Origin: an uncultured Dialister sp. | Lineage (GTDB): Bacteria; Bacillota; Negativicutes; Veillonellales; Dialisteraceae | Assembly (NCBI RefSeq): GCF_900541605.1 | Contig: NZ_UQKJ01000009.1 | Span: 1-33,877 of the forward strand | Direction of reading: 5' to 3' | DNA: 33,877 nucleotides | In this document: positions 29,773-33,877 of the stretch, one piece after another | Layout of the letters: each line of letters begins with the position of its first letter | How positions within the stretch are numbered: position 1 is the stretch's first letter | The notes under the pieces: model-generated | Seen by the model: the letters and a program-made list of their open reading frames with translations, nothing else | Told to the model about the DNA's origin: nothing | Databases searched by the model: none | Translations under genes and position numbers: made by a program

Positions 29773-30913
29773 TTTTCTTACCTCTGAGTTTCTCTAATGC
29801 CGCCAGGGCCAGATCTTTGCCGTACAGAATGGATTCGTGGAGCGTATCCGGGTCTACCCGGAAGCAGGGATTGTGATTCTTTGGCGACAGGCCTGTGCCG
29901 ATCTGGATGAAAACTCCGGGAATTTTCTGCTGGTAAAAGGCAAAATCTTCACCGGCCAGGTTATCCGGCGCTTCGGCAAAGGGAAGACGAAGCGCCAGGG
30001 CCCGGTCTTTGGCAAAGACAGCCCATTCGGGGTCATTATTGGTGGCAGGGCTTCCGTCTTCCCAGAGAAATTCCGCTTCGCCGCCATAGGCACGGGCAAT
30101 TCCTTCCGAAAGGGCACGGAGCCGGTTCTTTATGTAAGCTCTGTCAGACTCCCGGACCGCTCTCACTGTCCCCTCTGCAAAACCGTCCTCCGGGATTACA
30201 TTGGTGTTTGTGCCGGCCTGGATATGGGTAATGCTGACCAGGGCGGAATGGAAGGGGTCCAGGTTCCGGCTGATTACGGTCTGCCCGTTCATGACGAAGG
30301 ATGAAACCATGAGGACCGGATCGATACTCAGCTGGGGGCGGCAGGCATGGGAACCTTTTCCATGGAATACAGCCTTAAAGGTAGCTGTTGCTCCATGCAT
30401 GGCGCCGGGCCTGGTGATGATGGTGCCCCTCTTGTACATGGCGGAGCAGTGAAGGCCGAAAATCACGGACGTATGGTCCAGGACACCGGTCTTCAGCACG
30501 TCCCGGGAACCGTCGAGATTTTCTTCCGCCGGCTGGAATACGAGCTGTACGGTCCCATCAATGGGCTCATCCTTCAGGGCCAGGGCGATGCCCATGAGAG
30601 TGACAGCGTGGAAATCATGGCCGCAGGCATGCATTTTTCCATCATACAGGGAGCGGTAGGGAAGATCCGTCTTTTCCTGGATCGGGAGGGCATCTATATC
30701 ACAGCGGATGGCCACTGTCGGTCCCTTGCCGTTTCCCAGCTTTCCGATGACGCCGGTTTTGAGGTCTGGCGTATCATACATGTCTATGCCATGGGACGAT
30801 AAAAAATCCCTGATCCGTTTTGTGGTTTCCACTTCTTCCCCCGAAAGTTCCGGGTGCTGGTGAAACCATATAAATTCTGACCTTGCTGTTTCTTCGATTT
30901 CTTTTAAATCCAA
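29765..30913 (-). CDS. M20D-family amidohydrolase (N-acyl amino acid deacylase)
   Basis: 382 residues of the M20 metallopeptidase family, which removes acyl groups from amino acids. Metal-site motifs: CDIDALP, MHACGHDFH (Cys and His ligands), QPAEE and LHC further on; GAMHGATATF is typical too. The start codon is TTG (30911-30913), supported by AAGGAG 8 nt upstream and by the T-box leader that ends just before. It is the first gene of the T-box operon. In Bacillus, homologues deacylate N-acetylcysteine and related compounds next to cystine transporters. With a Cys-type T-box, an N-acyl-cysteine substrate is plausible but unproven; hippurate-like or N-succinyl amino acids are alternatives. Confidence 0.85.
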   Translation of the reverse strand: MDLKEIEETARSEFIWFHQHPELSGEEVETTKRIRDFLSSHGIDMYDTPDLKTGVIGKLGNGKGPTVAIRCDIDALPIQEKTDLPYRSLYDGKMHACGHDFHAVTLMGIALALKDEPIDGTVQLVFQPAEENLDGSRDVLKTGVLDHTSVIFGLHCSAMYKRGTIITRPGAMHGATATFKAVFHGKGSHACRPQLSIDPVLMVSSFVMNGQTVISRNLDPFHSALVSITHIQAGTNTNVIPEDGFAEGTVRAVRESDRAYIKNRLRALSEGIARAYGGEAEFLWEDGSPATNNDPEWAVFAKDRALALRLPFAEAPDNLAGEDFAFYQQKIPGVFIQIGTGLSPKNHNPCFRVDPDTLHESILYGKDLALAALEKLRGKKSD

Positions 30914-30935
30914 CGATTACGCTCCTTCCGGAAAA

Positions 30936-31211
30936 TAAAAAAACTTCCATCACCAAAGAGGCGCACCTGCTGCGCCGCTTTGGGACGAAAGTTTTCGCGA
31001 TTCCACCCATATTCCCATATACGTCACCATATATGGCTCAAAAAGTACGTCATTGTACTTCTGCGCTGTAACGGGCGTCTCCCGGATCATTTACTTGAAT
31101 TTCAATGCATCAGCTCCAAAAGGCACTTCAGCTTTTTCTCCCTGCCCGGATTTCACCGTTCCGGACTCTCTGCGTGGGAGGTGGGAAGCCTACTCGTTTT
31201 ATCATCGCCGG
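30936..31211 (-). ncRNA. T-box riboswitch 2 (gene-proximal), apparent Cys specifier
   Basis: On the minus strand the leader has the stem I AGTA loop motif (GAGTAGG), then a specifier context GAAG-TGC-C before the closing TTTT strand (TGC at 31123-31125). The CCCGTTACAG stem II motif follows, then the antiterminator box TGGGTGGAATCGCG (30996-31009). It ends in a terminator where AAACTTTC pairs with GGAAGTTT and a run of seven T follows. An extra GGCGC/GCGCC hairpin sits inside the terminator loop. Uncharged tRNA would favour antitermination and expression of the amidohydrolase-met operon. Confidence 0.9.
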
Positions 31212-31233
31212 TCAATCATTCTATTCTGGTAAC

Positions 31234-31474
31234 AAAAAATCCCCGTTCCATCAGGACGAGGATTCGCGTTTCCACCTAATTTTACATATACATTGCTGCA
31301 TATATCTCATCGGGTATCATGGATACCCCTGTTCTGTAACGGGAACTCCCGGATTCATCTACTGGACTTCAATCAATCTGGCTCAGAAACGCACTTCACT
31401 GAATTTCCTGTATCCGCTTCCACCATTCGGACTCGCTCTGACATTTCCTTCAGGTACTCTTTTTCGTCATTGCC
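31234..31474 (-). ncRNA. T-box riboswitch 1 (promoter-proximal), apparent Cys specifier
   Basis: Minus strand: stem I begins GGCAATGACGAAAAAGAGTA with a kink-turn (AATGA with TGA) and the AGTA loop. The specifier context GTGAAG-TGC-G precedes TTTCTGAGCC (TGC at 31391-31393). Then come CCCGTTACAGAAC, the antiterminator box AGGTGGAAACGCG (31265-31277), and a terminator, AATCC...GGATT followed by six T (31234-31264). It is a complete, independent T-box directly upstream of a second one. The specifier was placed by aligning base helix and loop to the well-studied glyQS leader; a shift of one base would change the amino acid. Confidence 0.9.
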
Positions 31475-31491
31475 TTGAAAGTGTTGCACTT

Positions 31492-31520
31492 AATGTAACA
31501 TCACGGAAATTAAATGTCAA
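31492..31520 (-). promoter_or_regulatory. Promoter of the tandem T-box operon
   Basis: Perfect TTGACA (31515-31520), 17-nt spacer, TACATT (31492-31497) on the minus strand, about 18 nt before stem I of T-box 1. Confidence 0.8.
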
Positions 31521-31588
31521 GAAGAATATGTTACCATTTCATGGATAGGGCAGGTCCCTTTTCAAAATGGTGGGAGTATACGCTGCCA

Positions 31589-31617
31589 TTGCACTGGCCG
31601 GTCAACAATGATAAAAT
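31589..31617 (+). promoter_or_regulatory. Promoter of the N-acylamino-acid racemase-like gene
   Basis: TTGCAC (31589-31594), 17-nt spacer, TAAAAT (31612-31617), about 47 nt before the ATG and divergent from the T-box promoter. Confidence 0.65.
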
Positions 31618-31663
31618 GGGAAAAATCTGATTACCCTCTATGTTCCTGTGAAGGAGGAATCCC

Positions 31664-32776
31664 ATGAGAATTGACCGCATCGATATTATCCGGGTGCTGA
31701 ATCCCTTTAAACATCCTTTTCGTACCAGTTTCACGAACTTTGTGAACCGGGATGCCCTGCTGGTGAAGGTGTATTCCGAAGGCCTCATCGGCTGGGGGGA
31801 ATGCAAGGCCTTTTACGGACCCTTTTACAATCCCGAAGACAATGGCACGGTGCTCCATGTGCTGAAAGACATCATTATCCCGAAGATTCTCCACGAAGAA
31901 GTGGAAAGCCCGGAGAGCTTCATGAAGAGTTTCACCTACATCAAAGGAAACCGGTTGGCCAAGGCGGCGGTGGAAAATGCGCTGTGGGACCTCATGGTGC
32001 AGCGGACCGGGAAATCCCTGAAGACCCTTCTCGGCGGGACCCAGAAGGAAATCAAGGTAGGCGTCTCCCTGGGCATCGAGAAGGATATCAACGTGCTCCT
32101 GAAGGAAATCGATGAGTACCTGGCCAAGGGGTACCACCGGACGAAGATCAAAATCCATCCGGGCCGGGATATCGAAGTGGTGAAGGCCATCCGTAAGGAA
32201 TTCGGCGACATCACCCTCACGGTGGATGCGAACTCCGCCTATACCCTGAAGGACATAGACCTCTTCCGGGCCATGGATGAATACCATCTCCAGTATATCG
32301 AGCAGCCCCTGGGAGAAGAGGACATCGTGGACCACGCCACCCTCCAGAAGGCTATCGAGACGCCGATCTGCCTGGATGAGAGCATCGTTTCCTACGAAGC
32401 CGCAGAAGCGGCCATCCGCCTGGGGAGCTGCAAGGTTATCAACATCAAGTCCAGCCGCTGCGGCGGTATCTATGAGGGCAAGCGGATCCATGACCTCTGC
32501 CTGGCCCATGGACTGCCGGTATGGTGCGGCGGAATGACGGAACTGGGCATCGGCCGGGCCCAGAACGTATCCTTCGCCAGCCTGCCGGGATTCACGGAAC
32601 TGGCCCACGACGTGGCGGCAGCGAACCGGTACTTCGACGAAGATATCACCAGCCCCATGGTGGATATCACCGACCGCTGCACCATCATCGTGCCGGATGA
32701 AGAAAATGGCATTCACTACGATGTGGATGAAAAACAGATCGACAAGATGGAAGCGGGTCATTGGATTTTTAAATAA
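31664..32776 (+). CDS. N-acylamino acid racemase / o-succinylbenzoate synthase family enolase
   Basis: 370 residues of the muconate-lactonizing subgroup of the enolase superfamily. Catalytic Lys161 and Lys163 (KIKIHPGRDIE), metal ligands Asp188, Glu213 and Asp238, and second-face Lys262 (INIKSSR) sit at almost the same numbers as in the Amycolatopsis N-succinylamino acid racemase. The C-terminal PVWCGGMTELGIGRAQN is characteristic of that NSAR/OSBS group. GGAGG precedes the ATG. No menaquinone genes are nearby, whereas an M20 deacylase is divergently encoded. This favours racemisation of N-acyl amino acids in a D-to-L conversion route over o-succinylbenzoate synthesis; a dual role is known in this family. 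A terminator follows. Confidence 0.85.
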   Translation: MRIDRIDIIRVLNPFKHPFRTSFTNFVNRDALLVKVYSEGLIGWGECKAFYGPFYNPEDNGTVLHVLKDIIIPKILHEEVESPESFMKSFTYIKGNRLAKAAVENALWDLMVQRTGKSLKTLLGGTQKEIKVGVSLGIEKDINVLLKEIDEYLAKGYHRTKIKIHPGRDIEVVKAIRKEFGDITLTVDANSAYTLKDIDLFRAMDEYHLQYIEQPLGEEDIVDHATLQKAIETPICLDESIVSYEAAEAAIRLGSCKVINIKSSRCGGIYEGKRIHDLCLAHGLPVWCGGMTELGIGRAQNVSFASLPGFTELAHDVAAANRYFDEDITSPMVDITDRCTIIVPDEENGIHYDVDEKQIDKMEAGHWIFK

Positions 32777-32787
32777 AGAGAGCAATG

Positions 32788-32821
32788 AAAAAGCACGGAT
32801 TCCCGGGAATCCGTGCTTTTT
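32788..32821 (+). terminator. Terminator of the N-acylamino-acid racemase-like gene
   Basis: Perfect 15-bp stem (AAAAAGCACGGATTC with GAATCCGTGCTTTTT) around CCGG, 12 bp after the stop. Confidence 0.95.
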
Positions 32822-32835
32822 GCGTGTGCCTGGGC

Positions 32836-33060
32836 GGGGCATTGAGCCTTCAGCCTTGAGCCTTCAGCCTTGAGCCTTGAGCAGATCAGGCCCTCCGGGC
32901 CGGGGGTCCTGTGGCTGAGTGTCGTGCGAACGGGTGGGGGCTTCCAGCTGCTAGCGACTAGCGTCTAGGAAAGCTGGTCAGCCGCTGCGCGGCGAATGCA
33001 CCCCCTTTTTGAGATCGAGTCCGAGACCGAGATCGGGATATTCAGCCTGCGGCGCTTTCA
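32836..33060. repeat. Intergenic mosaic, inverted relative to 14740-14930
   Basis: Starts with an array of AGCCTTGAGCCTTCAG-type units (32846-32882). It continues with CTGCTAGCGACTAGCG, GCCGCTGCGCGGCGAATGCACC, a GAGATCGAGTCCGAGACCG run (33009-33036) and AGCCTGCGGCG, in reverse order and orientation to the island after dps. No gene. Confidence 0.7.
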
Positions 33061-33387
33061 TCAGGATTCCAATTGCGGCGAAGCCGCGGGACCTCAACTC
33101 TTGCTTTTGTGCCTTGAGCAGGATAGCCGATGTGTGGCAATTGAATCAGACAATCGGTGGCTGGCGGTCCGGCTGTTAGATGGATAGATGATAGAAGATA
33201 GACGATAGATTGGGATAGGCCCTTCGGGCCAAACCCAGCAGTTCCCATCAGCTAACCCCACCCTGGCGGGAGCCCCTTCCCAAGGAAGGGGCCTCGTGCA
33301 GAGTCATTTTCACGTTTTGGGGACAGAGTCATCAGGATTCCAATAGCGGCGCAGCCGCGGTTCGTTAGCCTCCTTCCTTGGGAAGGC
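33061..33387. repeat. Intergenic mosaic, inverted relative to 13237-13450
   Basis: 33178-33210 is a degenerate inverted heptamer run. 33225-33275 is the inverted GGGGCTCCCGCCAGGGTGGGG block. 33277-33360 is the reverse complement of 13237-13320 with only a few mismatches. No gene is seen. Confidence 0.75.
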
Positions 33388-33460
33388 GAGGCGTCCTGCA
33401 TAGGACCCTCGAGCCGGGCCCAAGTTGGCGCCTTTACTGCACACTAAGGCGCCTTCCTTT
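33388..33460 (-). repeat. Two-hairpin structured repeat, copy 3
   Basis: Minus strand: AAAGGAAGGCGCCTTA, loop GTGTGCAG, TAAAGGCGCC (hairpin 1), then a GGTCCTATGCAGGAC hairpin with a one-base imperfection. Same unit as 33750-33822 and 373-447. Confidence 0.75.
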
Positions 33461-33749
33461 CAGGGCCCGGCGGTGGCGCCGTCAGGCGACGGAGGTTAGC
33501 GGTTGGATGCGCCGCAGGCTGATCCTGTCTGACGTCTTCCCTGCGGCGTCTGGGTGGATAATGAACATGCGCGTGGACGGAGCCTTGTGCCTTGAGCAGA
33601 TCGGGCCCTGCGGACCCATTAAATCCCGGTGGCACCCCTCCACCCGCGAGGGGAAAGCGACTCACTGCATTCTCAGTCGCCTGCGGCTCCTTACGAATGC
33701 AGTTCGCTGCGCACCGCTGGCGCGGTCCCCACGATCTCGGCCAGTCGAC
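33461..33749. repeat. Intergenic mosaic, no gene
   Basis: Contains GCCTTGTGCCTTGAGCAGATC and GGGCCCTGCGG words shared with 13440-13480, and a CTCACTGCATTCTCAGTCGCC block like the one at 120-160. ORFs of up to 129 codons here run through repeats on both strands and lack ribosome-binding sites. Confidence 0.5.
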
Positions 33750-33822
33750 AAAAGGAAGGCGCTTTAATGTGCAGTAAAAGCGCCAATTTGCGACTGGCTT
33801 GCGAGTCCTCTGCAGGACTCGC
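33750..33822 (+). repeat. Two-hairpin structured repeat, copy 2
   Basis: AAAAGGAAGGCGCTTTA, loop ATGTGCAG, TAAAAGCGCC forms hairpin 1. GCGAGTCCT-CTGC-AGGACTCGC (33801-33822) is a perfect hairpin 2. This is the cleanest copy of the unit. Confidence 0.8.
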
Positions 33823-33877
33823 ACCTTCGCGATGAAAGTGTCTCACTGGATTTTCGCTCGCTACGCTCACTACAAAT

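Noticed and set aside
30914..31230. SAM riboswitch for the metNIQ genes
   Set aside because: The leader instead has clear T-box antiterminator boxes and T-box stem I features, twice.
33378..33824. ORFs of 61 to 129 codons at the right end
   Set aside because: All cross structured repeats on both strands and lack ribosome-binding sites.
1..33877. tRNA, rRNA, prophage or intact transposase genes
   Set aside because: None could be supported on either strand; the only mobile-like sequences are MITE-type and small repeats.

Overview
The window looks like chromosome from a diderm Firmicute, most likely a Negativicutes member (Veillonellaceae/Dialister-like). This is inferred from gene content, not from any marker gene. 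T-box riboswitches, strong GGAGG ribosome-binding sites and TTGACA-17-TATAAT promoters point to Firmicutes. A phosphoethanolamine transferase of the lipid A/LPS type and a pilMNO-like type IV pilus operon ending in a shikimate-kinase-like gene point to an outer membrane. I see no rRNA, tRNA, CRISPR array, intact transposase or phage gene.

Layout. 1-726 is repeat-rich and non-coding. 727-5559 (minus strand) holds a CorA-type transporter, an AT-rich phosphoethanolamine transferase, and a nickel-pincer LarA-family racemase. The transferase sits between two copies of the same terminator, one still attached to what looks like the last codons of a second larA. 6048-11377 (plus) is a tightly overlapping type IV pilus operon: pilin, prepilin peptidase, four further prepilin-like or PilX-like proteins, a PilM-PilN fusion, a PilO-like protein and a shikimate-kinase-like protein. 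Then come pfkA, a small unknown protein and a Dps ferritin, separated by repeat islands. 15106-16248 is an NAD(P)-binding reductase-Rrf2 repressor pair with an operator-like dyad. 16353-18745 is a three-gene operon: an FMN/4Fe-4S protein, a zinc-type macrodomain and a class-M sirtuin (SirTM). 19393-23576 is an iron-type ABC importer. 23823-25793 is an alanine racemase plus an orphan amino-acid binding protein. 25879-30913 (minus) is an M20 amidohydrolase-metNIQ-dapA-like-PPC operon preceded by two T-box riboswitches in tandem, both apparently reading TGC (Cys). Divergent from it is an N-acylamino-acid racemase/OSBS-type enolase. The last kilobase is again repeats.

How genes fit together. The right half looks like a sulfur amino acid / D-amino acid scavenging region. 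Shortage of charged tRNA-Cys would switch on MetNIQ-type uptake and an N-acyl amino acid deacylase, with an N-acylamino-acid racemase and an alanine-type racemase next door. The macrodomain-SirTM pair should be a reversible protein ADP-ribosylation module, but it lacks the LplA2/GcvH-L partners known in streptococci and staphylococci, so its target is open.

A striking feature is the intergenic DNA. Almost every longer gap is a mosaic of the same short structured or low-complexity words. These include inverted GAGTTGAGATTTGAG-type ends, hairpin pairs, CTATCAT heptamers, and a two-hairpin repeat whose stems change in a compensatory way between copies. There is also a 165-bp MITE-like element, and inverted repeat islands at about 13.2-14.9 kb and 32.8-33.4 kb that flank the whole 15-32.8 kb block.
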